Positions 26,724-35,752 are shown, counted from the stretch's first letter. The stretch: 64,000 bases of DNA from Dehalococcoidia bacterium (GCA_022449765.1 JAKUPZ010000009.1:1-64000); one strand, 5' to 3'. The notes: generated by a model not told the origin, from the letters alone. Made by a program: numbers and translations.

Positions 26724-26894
26724 ATGATCTCTGCGAATTGGAAGAAAAAATTACGTCACTTAGTGCTCGTAGGAACTTTAATCAGCTTTCCTCTTTTATA
26801 CATGGGACCTGTCACTCTAGAAAGCTCTCTAGTGACAATGGCAGGGCTAGTAGTAGCAACTATTACAGCGATCATAGCCTGGCTAGTATTTTAA
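26724..26894 (+). CDS. Small two-span membrane protein, 56 residues
   Basis: Not recognised. The ATG is one base after the permease stop and has AAAGGT upstream. It reads MISANWKKKLRHLVLVG..., with a basic start, a first hydrophobic span (about 11-28), a short polar turn (TLESS), and a second span (about 36-56) that ends the protein. The positive-inside rule puts the N-terminus in the cytoplasm. Linkage suggests an accessory to the lactate permease. Confidence 0.65.
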   Translation: MISANWKKKLRHLVLVGTLISFPLLYMGPVTLESSLVTMAGLVVATITAIIAWLVF

Positions 26895-26910
26895 GACTGA
26901 GTGGTACTAA

Positions 26911-27693
26911 ATGAATTCTAATCAAGAACCCAAGGTATCCGCTCAAAGCCAATTTGGACGCCTAGCGGAATCGTATAAAAACAGTAAAACACACACTCAA
27001 TCCAATGCTCTTGCATCTGCGGCCTCCTATCTCTCTGGTAGGAGCTACCAAACTGCAGTCGACATCGGTGCAGGCCCTGGCTTTACAGCGTTCGATATTT
27101 CCCCGCAATGTGCACGGGTAATTGCGACTGATATCACACCAGAAATGCTCGAACAGGTAAGGACTTTGCGCATAGATAAAGGTGCGCCTGATACAGAAAT
27201 GATGTTGGTGCAAGCCGAATCTCTACCATACGCTGATGATTCAATAGATTTGATCACATGCAGAACTGCATCACACCACTTTGTAAACGTTAAAGATTGG
27301 ATGAATGAGGTATCTCGCGTACTTTCCCAGAGTGGAGAGTTAATTGTGATCGATACTATTTCTCCAGTAAATCAAAAAGCGGCCGATTGGATGCATGAGA
27401 TAGAAATTTGGCGAGATCCTTCACACGTCAAAAATTTTTCACTCGCTGAATGGCAGACCTTAGCTAATTTGGCTGGATTAAAAATTGAAGTAGAAGTAAT
27501 TTCAGAAGTGCTTTTAGAGTACCCTGATTGGACTCAGCGGGCAGGCATGGACGACGCTGAGGCGGTGAAGCTAGGCCTAGCATTAGAAAATGCACCCCTT
27601 GAAGCGAAAGAAGCCTTCAACATAAAAGGGACTCAAGAAAACGGGATTAATTTTTCCTGGCCCGTTATTAATCTTCGAGCAATCAAAATTTAA
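26911..27693 (+). CDS. Class I SAM-dependent methyltransferase
   Basis: 260 residues. Motif I DIGAGPGFTAFDIS (about 51-64), acidic ATDITPEMLEQ, and the later AESLPYADDSIDLITCRTASHHF are typical of the UbiE/Methyltransf_11 type. The GGAE-like N-terminal part (FGRLAESY) resembles UbiE-like small-molecule methyltransferases. Weak Shine-Dalgarno. It ends by sharing TTAA with the stop of the convergent aminotransferase gene. Acceptor unknown; the permease upstream does not clarify it. Confidence 0.83.
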   Translation: MNSNQEPKVSAQSQFGRLAESYKNSKTHTQSNALASAASYLSGRSYQTAVDIGAGPGFTAFDISPQCARVIATDITPEMLEQVRTLRIDKGAPDTEMMLVQAESLPYADDSIDLITCRTASHHFVNVKDWMNEVSRVLSQSGELIVIDTISPVNQKAADWMHEIEIWRDPSHVKNFSLAEWQTLANLAGLKIEVEVISEVLLEYPDWTQRAGMDDAEAVKLGLALENAPLEAKEAFNIKGTQENGINFSWPVINLRAIKI

Positions 27694-28874
27694 TCGATAT
27701 TCCTCAAGGATCTTTGTGCGGCTGCAACCCCTGAGCCTGAATTAATTTCAAACCCTTGTGAAGCCAATGCTTCTTCTAAAGCGCTAAGCACCATAAGAAC
27801 GTTGTTTGCCGTACTATTATGACCCATCATTCCAATCCGCCATACTTTCCCAGCCAAGGGTCCAAGCCCTCCACTAAGCTCAATATTATGATTCTCAAGA
27901 AGGAATTTCCTTGCATCCGCTTCATTGACACTATCCGGTGAGCGGACGGTTGTCACACTCGGAAGAGCAATAGATGCGTCTGCAACAATGCTAAGTCCCA
28001 TTGCGTTCAATCCTGAGCGCAGTGCAGCTGCATTACGTTTATGCCTCAGCCATCGATTTTCTATTCCTTCTTCTGTCACCAAAGTAAGGGCCTCTTGAAG
28101 CGCATATATCATCGAAATGGGAGCTGTATGATGATAGGCTCTTCGGTCCCAGTAGCTTCCTAATTCTGTTAAATCAAGGTAAAAGCTTCTGACTTTAGAT
28201 TTCCTATTGGTTACTACTTCCATTGCGCGAGGACTCATTGTAAAAGGAGCAAGACCTGGAGGTGCTCCGATACATTTCTGTGTACAGCTATAGCAAATAT
28301 CAATTCCCCATTCATCAACGTGCAATTCGACTCCACCCAAAGAGGTCACCGCATCCACAATTAGCAATGCTCCTGCTTCGTGAGCAATATCGGCTATTTC
28401 TTTTATAGGACTAGCTACCCCTGTCGAAGTTTCCGCATGAACTATACCTACTGCTTTAACCTTCCCAGAAGTTGCTAGTGCCTCTTTAACGCGAGCAGGG
28501 TCGACAGCTTCTCCAAATTCATGACCTACAAAGACCACGTTAGCTCCATTTCGTTCAGCAATATCTGCGAGCCTTTGGCCAAAATAACCATTTGCTGCCA
28601 TCACAAATGTGTCACCGGGCTCTATAACGTTAACTATTGCAGCCTCCATTCCGGCGGTCCCAGTCCCTGAAATGGGTATAGTCACAGGATTCTCAGTTCT
28701 AAATACATACCGCAGTTTGCTACGGACATCGTCCATAACTCCAAGAAAGTGTGGATCTAAATGGCCTAAAAGAGATGAGCTCATGGCCTGCAACACTCGA
28801 GGGTGTACGTTACAAGGTCCCGCCCCTAATAGGAGGCGATTTGGAGGTGATGATAAGCCGATATTTTGTGTCAT
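27690..28874 (-). CDS. Class V aminotransferase (alanine/serine-glyoxylate aminotransferase type)
   Basis: 394 residues. It begins LLLGAGPCNVHPRVLQAM, as in serine-pyruvate/alanine-glyoxylate aminotransferases; VDAVTSLGG holds the PLP-contacting Asp, and SCTQKCIGAPPG carries the PLP Schiff-base Lys. Fold type I, cytoplasmic. The reaction is transamination of glyoxylate with alanine or serine, linking C2 acid metabolism to amino acids; this would fit the neighbouring permease if that imports glycolate, which is inference. Shares its stop with the convergent methyltransferase gene. Confidence 0.88.
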   Translation of the reverse strand: MTQNIGLSSPPNRLLLGAGPCNVHPRVLQAMSSSLLGHLDPHFLGVMDDVRSKLRYVFRTENPVTIPISGTGTAGMEAAIVNVIEPGDTFVMAANGYFGQRLADIAERNGANVVFVGHEFGEAVDPARVKEALATSGKVKAVGIVHAETSTGVASPIKEIADIAHEAGALLIVDAVTSLGGVELHVDEWGIDICYSCTQKCIGAPPGLAPFTMSPRAMEVVTNRKSKVRSFYLDLTELGSYWDRRAYHHTAPISMIYALQEALTLVTEEGIENRWLRHKRNAAALRSGLNAMGLSIVADASIALPSVTTVRSPDSVNEADARKFLLENHNIELSGGLGPLAGKVWRIGMMGHNSTANNVLMVLSALEEALASQGFEINSGSGVAAAQRSLRNID

Positions 28875-29257
28875 ATTTTACTCACAGTTAGTAGCACAAC
28901 GTATATTTGGGAATTCAAAGCATTATAACAAGCATAGCGTATCGTTACACTTTTCGTTGCTTTCAAGCATGTACCTAGAGGTAAATCCCATTGTATTAAT
29001 TTTTATATTTTTTGAACAAAAATTAAAAAATCAACTACTCATAGTAGTAGCAAATGTATTTCGTACTGTCCGTAGTAGTAGCGTCCTCAGCTTATAATCA
29101 GTACAACTATAATGGTAATCGCCTGTTGCATCCAACCAAATCGAACATAATAAAAGTCGTTGAATTGCTAACCAAATGCATTGTAAAAGTTTTAAACAAT
29201 GACTAAATTTTTATATGTCTTGATATTTGGTTGTTCGTAGAAAAGGAGTTCTACCGA
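28875..29257. other. 383-bp intergenic region upstream of rsmH-ftsA-ftsZ
   Basis: AT-rich, no convincing gene. It holds two exact copies of TAGTAGTAGC (29042-29051 and 29073-29082, 31 bp apart) and two perfect TATAAT hexamers (29093-29098, 29108-29113), without recognisable -35 boxes at normal spacing. It must hold the promoters for the division genes and for the aminotransferase. No mraZ and no mraZ-type GTGGG repeats are visible. Confidence 0.5.
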
Positions 29258-30130
29258 ATGCAACAGCTAGATGGCATTCATCACACACCTGTGATGCTTA
29301 GGCAGGTTGTGAGTGGTCTAAACGTTTGCCCAGGTGGTAAATATGTAGACTGCACGCTTGGCGATGGTGGGCACACTTCCGAAATTTTAGCTAAAAGTTC
29401 ACCCGCGGGAGCAGTGCTTGGAATCGACGCCGATCCTGAAGCAATTCAACAAACCATGAATCGCTTACACAATTATGGTGATCGAATAGTTGCTGTTAAT
29501 GCGAATTTTGGAAGCGTTGCTTCATTAGCACACAAGAACGGCTTTATTCCAGTTGACGGAATTTTGTTCGACTTAGGGCTTTCCTCAAGGCAACTTGACT
29601 TAGAGGACCGGGGGTTTAGCTTCCGCCGGTCTGCTCCACTCGACATGCGGTTCGGTATTACTGGAACTACCGCATCTGAATTGGTAAATGATCTTAGCGA
29701 GCAAAATTTAGCAAACCTGATATATGAATTTGGTGAAGAGCGAAAATCACGCCGAATTGCACGTGCAATAGTTAATTCTAGGCCAATTGAAGACTCCCTT
29801 CAGCTTGCAGAAATCGTTGCTAAGGCAGCTGGTTACAAAAAAGGTAGAACTCATCCTGCAACTCGAACATTTCAAGCGCTGAGAATTGTTACGAATAACG
29901 AAATCGAAAACCTTCGCTCTGGGCTAGATCAAGCTGTAAGTATTCTCAAAACTGGAGGTAGGTTAGTAACAATTGCTTACCACTCTTTAGAGGATCGGGA
30001 AATAAAAAAGTTTTTTGCCCATCAAAACCTCCAGCCTCTAAGCAAAAAAGTTCTGAAGCCCGAGCCTGAAGAAATTTCAAACAACAGGCGCAGCAGAAGC
30101 GCACGTATGCGAGTCGCAGAGAGAGTGTAG
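29258..30130 (+). CDS. rsmH: 16S rRNA (cytosine(1402)-N(4))-methyltransferase RsmH
   Basis: 290 residues from the ATG at 29258, preceded by AAAGGAG; a TTG at 29231 upstream is less likely. HHTPVMLRQVVSGL and CTLGDGGHTSEIL (SAM site) near the start, GILFDLGLSSRQLDLEDRGFSFR in the middle, TRTFQALRIVTNNE and AYHSLEDREIKKFF near the end are the MraW/RsmH signature. It methylates N4 of C1402 in the ribosomal P site. It heads a short division cluster with ftsA 10 bp downstream; ftsL, ftsI and the mur genes normally next are absent. Confidence 0.96.
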   Translation: MQQLDGIHHTPVMLRQVVSGLNVCPGGKYVDCTLGDGGHTSEILAKSSPAGAVLGIDADPEAIQQTMNRLHNYGDRIVAVNANFGSVASLAHKNGFIPVDGILFDLGLSSRQLDLEDRGFSFRRSAPLDMRFGITGTTASELVNDLSEQNLANLIYEFGEERKSRRIARAIVNSRPIEDSLQLAEIVAKAAGYKKGRTHPATRTFQALRIVTNNEIENLRSGLDQAVSILKTGGRLVTIAYHSLEDREIKKFFAHQNLQPLSKKVLKPEPEEISNNRRSRSARMRVAERV

Positions 30131-30140
30131 GCAAAGATTT

Positions 30141-31409
30141 ATGGTAGTGAGCAAAAAAGAAAGAATTTATACGGCTATAGACATCGGGACCACTAAAGTT
30201 GCCACTTTGGTGTGCCGCATGGGACCTGGAGGTATCGAAATACTTGCAGCAGGTCATTCCCGTTCAGAAGGCATGCAAAAAGGGCTCGTTGTAGAACCTG
30301 ACCTCCTCAAGCAAAGCGTTTCCGCGTCTGTAAAAGACGCCGAGTCTTTACTTGGAAAGCGTTTGTCTTCAGCCCATATTGGCGTAACTGGAGCTCATCT
30401 ATCTTGCGCCAACGCAGAAGGTTCATTTACCAGTAATAGTAAAATTAATCAGCCTAAGTCTTTCACTCTAGACGATGTGGACACGTTACTCAAATCTACT
30501 GCAGGGTCTAGCCTACCTGGGCAGCAACTAGTCCAGATCATTCCTAGGTCCTTCGTTGTAGATGGGGTCACAAAAGTACTAGATCCAGTAGGAATCAAGG
30601 GCTCTAGGCTCAGTGTAGAATCTCACGTTGTAGTAGGTGATTCTGAGCCACTCGAATCACTTGCAAGGGTTATACGATCCGCAGGTATTGAAATCAAATC
30701 AATGGTTTTAGAACACCTGGCTAGCGCTGAGGCAGTATTAACTGCAAACGAAAAGGAAACTGGAGTAATTTTGGTTGATATCGGGGGTGGGACTTCCGAT
30801 ATGGTCGTTTATAAAAACGGTTCAATTTGGTATACGAATGCAATCCCAGTAGCTGGTCAACATTTCACAAGCGATATTGTTACTGGGTTAGGGCTTTTAC
30901 CTTCAATTGCAGAGTCTACAAAAGTCAATTATGGATCCGCGCTAACTGAAGGTGTCGACAATGAAGCAGCCATCGAGGTTGAAACAGGCTTAGGCGGTCA
31001 TACCCGCTTCGTTTCACAACTCGCTTTAAACAGACTTATACGAGACAGAGCAACAGAGCTTGCTCGAATGATCATGCATAAACTTGCAGAAACTGGGCTT
31101 AAGCATTTACCGCCTGCAGGAATCGTGCTGACTGGAGGGAGTGCAGCACTACCTGGAATTATTGAGATTGTTGCAGAGCAAGGTAAATGCCCTGTCCGAT
31201 TAGGCGCGCCATCACACGCTTTGGGCCTGCCGGGGGAATTGGAGCATTCAAGTTTTTCGACCGCTATCGGTTTATTACTGTGGACATTAAAACACAAGCA
31301 TGCAGGTACTTTTGTACCCTCAATAAAAATGTCAGAAAGAGTGACATTGCATGCTAAGCGTCTAGTAGCTCGCTTAGAAATGGAGCAACCAACACAAATA
31401 AACGTGTAA
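30141..31409 (+). CDS. ftsA: Cell division protein FtsA
   Basis: 422 residues. Actin-fold ATPase with phosphate 1 AIDIGTTKVATLVC (about 11-24), the SHS2/1C subdomain after it, phosphate 2 VDIGGGTSDMVVY (about 212-224), and adenosine motif VLTGGSAALPG (about 330-340). FtsA tethers FtsZ to the membrane, normally through a C-terminal amphipathic helix; here the C-terminus is HAKRLVARLEM followed by a short tail, which fits. Between rsmH and ftsZ, same strand. Confidence 0.95.
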   Translation: MVVSKKERIYTAIDIGTTKVATLVCRMGPGGIEILAAGHSRSEGMQKGLVVEPDLLKQSVSASVKDAESLLGKRLSSAHIGVTGAHLSCANAEGSFTSNSKINQPKSFTLDDVDTLLKSTAGSSLPGQQLVQIIPRSFVVDGVTKVLDPVGIKGSRLSVESHVVVGDSEPLESLARVIRSAGIEIKSMVLEHLASAEAVLTANEKETGVILVDIGGGTSDMVVYKNGSIWYTNAIPVAGQHFTSDIVTGLGLLPSIAESTKVNYGSALTEGVDNEAAIEVETGLGGHTRFVSQLALNRLIRDRATELARMIMHKLAETGLKHLPPAGIVLTGGSAALPGIIEIVAEQGKCPVRLGAPSHALGLPGELEHSSFSTAIGLLLWTLKHKHAGTFVPSIKMSERVTLHAKRLVARLEMEQPTQINV

Positions 31410-31511
31410 TCAACTAAAGCAGGTTCTCAGTAGCCGGGGATCCTGCCTAGCGACGTAAGGAATACATAAAGCTTTCTTTCAATAGAAGCGTAAATAAAAG
31501 GGGTTGTACTT

Positions 31512-32600
31512 ATGGTAATGGATATATTTGATAGCTCTAGAGATCCACAAATTGGATTGGCACAAGTGAAGGTTATTGGTGTAGGCGGCGGTGGTTCAAA
31601 TGCCGTCAACCGCATGTACCGTGAACGTGTTGCAGGAGTTGAATACTTAGCGGTCAATACAGATGCACAGCATCTGCTTCGATTAGATATTCCTGTGAAA
31701 ATTAGAGTAGGAGACAAGCTGACACGCGGATTAGGTGTTGGAGGTGATCCTGAAATTGGGAAAGCTGCAGCCGAAGAATCACGTGAGGAACTCTACGAAG
31801 CAGTTCGTGGAGCAGACATGGTTTTCATTGCCTCAGGTATGGGAGGGGGTACAGGTACAGGTGCCGCACCGGTAGTTGCTGAGGTAGCAAGAGAGACCGG
31901 GGCTCTTACTATTGGAGTAGTGACCAAGCCATTCGGTTTTGAAGGCAGGAGGCGTGAAAAAAACGCCGATGACGGCTTAAGAAGACTTCAAGAACATGTT
32001 GATACATTATTAGTAATTCCCAATGACAAGCTAACTAGCATGTGTGACGAAACTGTAACAGCAGATACAGCGTTTAAAATGGCCGATGAAGTATTGCGCC
32101 AAGGCGTCCAATCAATAGCTGAGTTAGTCACTACTCCAGGAGAAATAAACCTGGATTTCGCAGATGTCAAAACTATTATGACCGGTGCAGGCCCAGCATG
32201 GATGTCGATAGGTGCAGCTCAAGGCGAAAATCGTGCTATCGAGGCTGCACAGAACGCAATTAATAGCCCAATGCTTGATGTAAGTATAGAAGGAGCGCGG
32301 GGAGTCCTATTCAACATTACTGGCGGGACAGATATGACTTTGAAAGAAGTGCAGCAAGCGGCTGATGTAATTTCAAGAGCTGTTGACCCAGAAGCAAATA
32401 TTATTTTTGGAATGGTAACGGACATGAAGATGGTTGAGGAAGTTAGAGTAACCATCATAGCTACGGGACTACCAACTATAGAATCAGCAAATTTGCCTGA
32501 CGACGGTATAGCAGAAATTCTTAGAGGTGCTTTCGGAGAGCAAGCAGAGCTTGACCTTCCTCCTTTCCTCAGAGAAAACCGTAACAGCTTGATCAGTTAG
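31512..32600 (+). CDS. ftsZ: Cell division protein FtsZ
   Basis: 362 residues. Tubulin-like GTPase: [13 protein letters not shown] (23-35), NTDAQ (49-53), the GTP signature GGGTGTG (111-117), and the T7-loop region [11 protein letters not shown]. The C-terminal linker is very short, with the conserved peptide [12 protein letters not shown] at the end, which binds FtsA. Upstream GGGGT serves as Shine-Dalgarno. 102 bp after ftsA, which could hold its own promoter. A strong terminator follows. Confidence 0.97.
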   Translation: MVMDIFDSSRDPQIGLAQVKVIGVGGGGSNAVNRMYRERVAGVEYLAVNTDAQHLLRLDIPVKIRVGDKLTRGLGVGGDPEIGKAAAEESREELYEAVRGADMVFIASGMGGGTGTGAAPVVAEVARETGALTIGVVTKPFGFEGRRREKNADDGLRRLQEHVDTLLVIPNDKLTSMCDETVTADTAFKMADEVLRQGVQSIAELVTTPGEINLDFADVKTIMTGAGPAWMSIGAAQGENRAIEAAQNAINSPMLDVSIEGARGVLFNITGGTDMTLKEVQQAADVISRAVDPEANIIFGMVTDMKMVEEVRVTIIATGLPTIESANLPDDGIAEILRGAFGEQAELDLPPFLRENRNSLIS

Positions 32601-32612
32601 ATCGATACAGAG

Positions 32613-32653
32613 TTATAAAAAAAGGCTGCTTTAAAGGCAGCCTTTTTTTATAA
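32613..32653 (+). terminator. Rho-independent terminator after ftsZ
   Basis: A perfect 17-bp stem (32613-32629 with 32637-32653), 7-nt loop, GC core GGCTGC/GCAGCC, and seven T on the right arm. It ends the rsmH-ftsA-ftsZ transcript. Confidence 0.92.
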
Positions 32654-32819
32654 CCTATTCATATCTCCTCAAACTACCTCTTGACGTGACTATCCCCTTA
32701 AGTGATAAATTCCATATGAAATTTGAATGGCTTATCTAGTAGCCGTTGCACTTTAAAATACACTATATTGTAAGTATTAATGAAAACAATTGCCTATATA
32801 CCATTGGCGGGTGGTCAAA

Positions 32820-33419
32820 ATGCGTTGTCCCAAATGTAATGCACCAGACAGTAGAGTTACAGACTCTAGAGATACAGGTCAAGAAATACGAAGGCGTCGA
32901 GAATGTTCAGAGTGTGGAAGCCGATTCACAACTTACGAACGTTTGCAAAGCGCAGCGTTACAGGTAGTCAAGCGCGACGGGAGGCGAGACAGTTTTGATG
33001 GCGAGAAATTACTTCGAAGCGTACGCCTTGCCTGTGTCAAACGTCCTTTACCTGGCGGTACTTTAGAAAAATTAGTCGAAGACATTGAAAGCGATCTTCA
33101 AGCACTTGGCAAGAATGAAATCCCAGCGTTTGTGATCGGGCAGACAACGCTTGCTCGGCTCAGAGAAATTGACCCTGTTGCATATGTGCGCTACGCAAGT
33201 GTCTACAGGGATTTCGATACTTTGGATGGTTTTATCAAAGAAATTCAGCAATACCAAATTAATGATGTCTCAGCTAATACTTCGTCTAGTCAACTTGAAC
33301 TCATTCCTAATGAATTTGCTATACCTCGAAAGCCAAAAGCGCGTCGAGGTAGAAAACCGAGCATAAACGTTCCGAATGAGAAAGATAGGAACAACGCAAG
33401 TACGGATGATACAGAGTAA
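32820..33419 (+). CDS. nrdR: Transcriptional regulator NrdR
   Basis: 199 residues from the ATG at 32820, where the family begins (MRCPKCNAPDSRVTDSRD). The zinc ribbon uses C3/C6 and C29/C32, followed by an ATP-cone domain (about 48-140: VVKRDGRRDSFDGEKLLRSV). NrdR senses ATP/dATP and represses ribonucleotide reductase genes. The usual length is about 150-160; here a polar C-terminal extension of ~45 residues ends basic then acidic (KPKARRGRKPSINVPNEKD). No nrd genes in the window. A NrdR-box-like sequence lies about 47 bp before the start, suggesting autoregulation. Confidence 0.93.
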   Translation: MRCPKCNAPDSRVTDSRDTGQEIRRRRECSECGSRFTTYERLQSAALQVVKRDGRRDSFDGEKLLRSVRLACVKRPLPGGTLEKLVEDIESDLQALGKNEIPAFVIGQTTLARLREIDPVAYVRYASVYRDFDTLDGFIKEIQQYQINDVSANTSSSQLELIPNEFAIPRKPKARRGRKPSINVPNEKDRNNASTDDTE

Positions 33420-33447
33420 TTATCCGTAGCAATAAATAAAAATAATC

Positions 33448-33570
33448 CTCCGATATTCGGAGTCCCGGACACTCATCTCCCCTGAGATGTCCATCGTACC
33501 CTCCTCCGCAGGCCCCTTCCGAAGCGCCACGGGAGTGGGCCAACGGGCCCCGTGGGAATCACGGGGCCCG
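33448..33570 (+). other. GC-rich structured intergenic element before pdxA (candidate leader RNA)
   Basis: Three hairpins in a row in an unusually GC-rich stretch: 33448-33462 (6-bp stem, 3-nt loop), 33467-33492 (GGACA-CTCA against TGAG-A-TGTCC, one bulge), and 33544-33570 (perfect 11-bp stem, loop GGAAT), then CCCTTTATAT and 33 bp to pdxA. No known riboswitch class was recognised. It could be the nrdR terminator plus a pdxA leader, or a small RNA. Confidence 0.5.
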
Positions 33571-33603
33571 CCCTTTATATCAATTCGAAACAAAGGAGCT
33601 CCA

Positions 33604-34617
33604 ATGATTTCAAAAGCTCGTATAGCAATCACTTTAGGAGATCCAACTGGTATTGGGCCTGAGGTTGTAGCTAAAGCGCTTTCAAGTGAATCTATCTCTC
33701 AACTCGCGACGCCAATAATTATAGGTTCGGTAGATGTGCTAAATCGTGAATTTGAACGACTACAAAGTTCATTACAAGCCAAACTTATTGAGAGTGCTGA
33801 TCAATCATTGCCAAATGGCAAAATTGGAGTGATATCTCCAATTGATAACCCACATTTAGTACATCTTCCGTTTGGAGAGATCTCGAATGAAGCTGGTGAA
33901 GCAGCGGTATCATGGGCACGAACTGCAGGAAAATTAGCCTTATCTGGAAAAGTTGACGCAATTGCGACCGCACCGATAAGTAAGGAGGCTGCTCGTCTTG
34001 CCGGGTACGAAGATTTCGGGCATCAGGAAATTTACCAACACCTTGCTGGAGTAGCCAGGGTTCTCACGATGCTGATAACAACCAATCTTCGAGTCGTACA
34101 TTTAACTACTCATCATTCTCTCGCTAGATCCGTTGATTATGTCCACAAGCAAGGTATTACCGAAGCCATAGGCATGGTTGACCTTTTTCTAAAATCTTAT
34201 GGCTTCACTTCCCCTAGAATTGGAGTTGCTGCATTAAATCCTCATGGTGGCGAAGGTGGGCTTATTGGATCAGAGGAAATCGACGAAATTTCCCCGGCAA
34301 TTCAAGCGTCGGTAGAAAATGGAATACAAGCGTTTGGCCCAATTCCTGCCGACACTGTTTTCGGTCAGGCAGTCGAAGGCCAGTACGAAGCAGTACTTGC
34401 CATGTACCACGACCAGGGGCACATTGCGGTAAAAATGCATAACTGGGCCGAAAGCTTGACCCTGAATATTGGCCTTCCCTTTTTACGAACGTCCGTAGAT
34501 CACGGCACCGCATTTAACATTGCAGGAAAAGGGATTGCCGATCCTACAGGAATGATTGAAGCCATTAATTATGCCGCAGAAGTTGCCAGCACTTCTATTT
34601 TGCCTGGCGCAAAATGA
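33604..34617 (+). CDS. pdxA: 4-hydroxythreonine-4-phosphate dehydrogenase PdxA
   Basis: 337 residues from the ATG at 33604, which follows AAAGGAGCTCC; the open frame upstream runs through the structured leader and is not coding. TLGDPTGIGPEV (8-19), GHQEIYQH, LNPHGGEGG and YHDQGHIAVKM are PdxA signatures, with the His residues binding the divalent metal. It oxidises and decarboxylates 4-phosphohydroxythreonine in pyridoxal phosphate synthesis. PdxA2-type paralogues act on other phosphorylated acids, so the substrate should be confirmed. proC follows 58 bp downstream. Confidence 0.9.
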   Translation: MISKARIAITLGDPTGIGPEVVAKALSSESISQLATPIIIGSVDVLNREFERLQSSLQAKLIESADQSLPNGKIGVISPIDNPHLVHLPFGEISNEAGEAAVSWARTAGKLALSGKVDAIATAPISKEAARLAGYEDFGHQEIYQHLAGVARVLTMLITTNLRVVHLTTHHSLARSVDYVHKQGITEAIGMVDLFLKSYGFTSPRIGVAALNPHGGEGGLIGSEEIDEISPAIQASVENGIQAFGPIPADTVFGQAVEGQYEAVLAMYHDQGHIAVKMHNWAESLTLNIGLPFLRTSVDHGTAFNIAGKGIADPTGMIEAINYAAEVASTSILPGAK

Positions 34618-34675
34618 TCAAAATAGGTTGCTGGTATACTCCCAGTGCAAACGGATCTAAAACCACGGGGGGAAA

Positions 34676-35485
34676 GTGCGAGTAGCATTTATTGGCGGAG
34701 GTGTCATGGCAGAAGCAATGCTCAGCAGGGCATTAGCTAGTGAAATTTGTTCCGCCGCCGATATTTATGTTACCGAGCTTTTAGATACACGTATAAACTA
34801 TTTAAACCATCAATATGGCATTAATGTTAGTAATAAAAGAATTAACACTGAGACGTACGAAGGTTTAGTAGTTTTAGCAGTAAAGCCCCAGCAAATCACG
34901 CAAGTATATTCTGATCTTGGTGGTTCTTTTAACCAAAACCAGACAGTAGTTTCAATTGCTGCAGGAATTACAATAAATTCGCTAGTTAACGGCTTGCAGC
35001 ATGATCGGGTTGTTCGAGTTATGCCCAATACTCCTGCTCAGATTGGGCAAGGAATGTCAGTCTGGACCGCAACTGAAAATGTGCCTATGCAAGATAAACA
35101 ATATGTTAAAACCCTATTGTCCACATTGGGTAGTGAGTGGTTTGTAGAAGACGAAGATTTTATCGACATGGCGACTGCTATTTCGGGAAGCGGACCTGCG
35201 TATGTTTTTGCATTTATTGAAAGTTTAATCAACGCAGGGATCTCTATAGGCATGCCTTCTGAAATGGCAGAAACTCTTGTAAAAGAAACGTTCGCAGGAT
35301 CTTCCAATTTAGCTAAAATATCCGAGCACAGTCCTTCTAAACTTAGAGAAATGGTCACTTCTCCCGGTGGTACTACAGCGGCTGCACTGCCAGAGCTTGT
35401 AAACGGAGGACTCGAAAACATTGTTGCTAACGCCGCAAAAGCTGCGCTAAATCGCGCCAAAGAACTAGGAAAACCAAATGATTAA
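34676..35485 (+). CDS. proC: Pyrroline-5-carboxylate reductase
   Basis: 269 residues, starting with GTG after a GGGGGGAAA stretch. The N-terminal Rossmann motif VAFIGGGVMAEAML, VRVMPNTPA in the middle and SGSGPAYVFAFIE plus TSPGGTTAAAL in the C-terminal dimer domain are ProC signatures. It catalyses the last step of proline synthesis with NAD(P)H. Its stop overlaps the yggT start by 8 bp, so proC-yggT-degV form an operon, and proC-yggT linkage is common in bacteria. Confidence 0.95.
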   Translation: MRVAFIGGGVMAEAMLSRALASEICSAADIYVTELLDTRINYLNHQYGINVSNKRINTETYEGLVVLAVKPQQITQVYSDLGGSFNQNQTVVSIAAGITINSLVNGLQHDRVVRVMPNTPAQIGQGMSVWTATENVPMQDKQYVKTLLSTLGSEWFVEDEDFIDMATAISGSGPAYVFAFIESLINAGISIGMPSEMAETLVKETFAGSSNLAKISEHSPSKLREMVTSPGGTTAAALPELVNGGLENIVANAAKAALNRAKELGKPND

Positions 35486-35738
35486 AGAAATTGTTTTAAC
35501 ACTTCTCAACGTAATGACGTATGCGCTTCTAGCTTATGTCATACTTTCATGGCTGATAACTGCAAGAATTGGCGGGCAAACAGTAGCTCGTATATATATA
35601 AGTTTAGGCCAATTAGTAGAACCTCTTCTAACCCCTATCCGAAAAGTTGTACCTGTGTTCAGTTCAATCGATCTCGCGCCCTTGATTGCTTTCGTAATCT
35701 TACGCGTACTAAGTGCTTGGATTAATCGGGTTCTTTAA
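35478..35738 (+). CDS. yggT: YggT family membrane protein
   Basis: 86 residues, with two hydrophobic segments (about 3-26 and 65-84) and the family core ILSWLITARIGGQ and LVEPLLTPIRKVVP. YggT/CCB3-like proteins are linked to osmotic stress, division-site and cytochrome assembly functions in different organisms. Here it is between proC, overlapped by 8 bp, and a DegV gene. Confidence 0.88.
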   Translation: MIKEIVLTLLNVMTYALLAYVILSWLITARIGGQTVARIYISLGQLVEPLLTPIRKVVPVFSSIDLAPLIAFVILRVLSAWINRVL

Positions 35739-35752
35739 ACGGAATAATTGTA

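Noticed and set aside
29042-29082. Repeated TAGTAGTAGC as a CRISPR or tandem repeat array
   Set aside because: Only two 10-bp copies with a 31-bp spacing, no further repeats; at best an operator.
28609-29097. 162-residue plus-strand frame
   Set aside because: Mostly antisense to the aminotransferase gene and then in AT-rich intergenic DNA.
33448-33570. T-box riboswitch in front of pdxA
   Set aside because: The conserved antiterminator sequence (AGGGTGGNACCGCG type) is not present on either strand, and pdxA is not an amino-acid gene.
33487-33603. N-terminal extension of PdxA upstream of 33604
   Set aside because: The open frame runs through GC-rich hairpins, and the family start coincides with the ATG at 33604 that has an AAAGGAG ribosome site.
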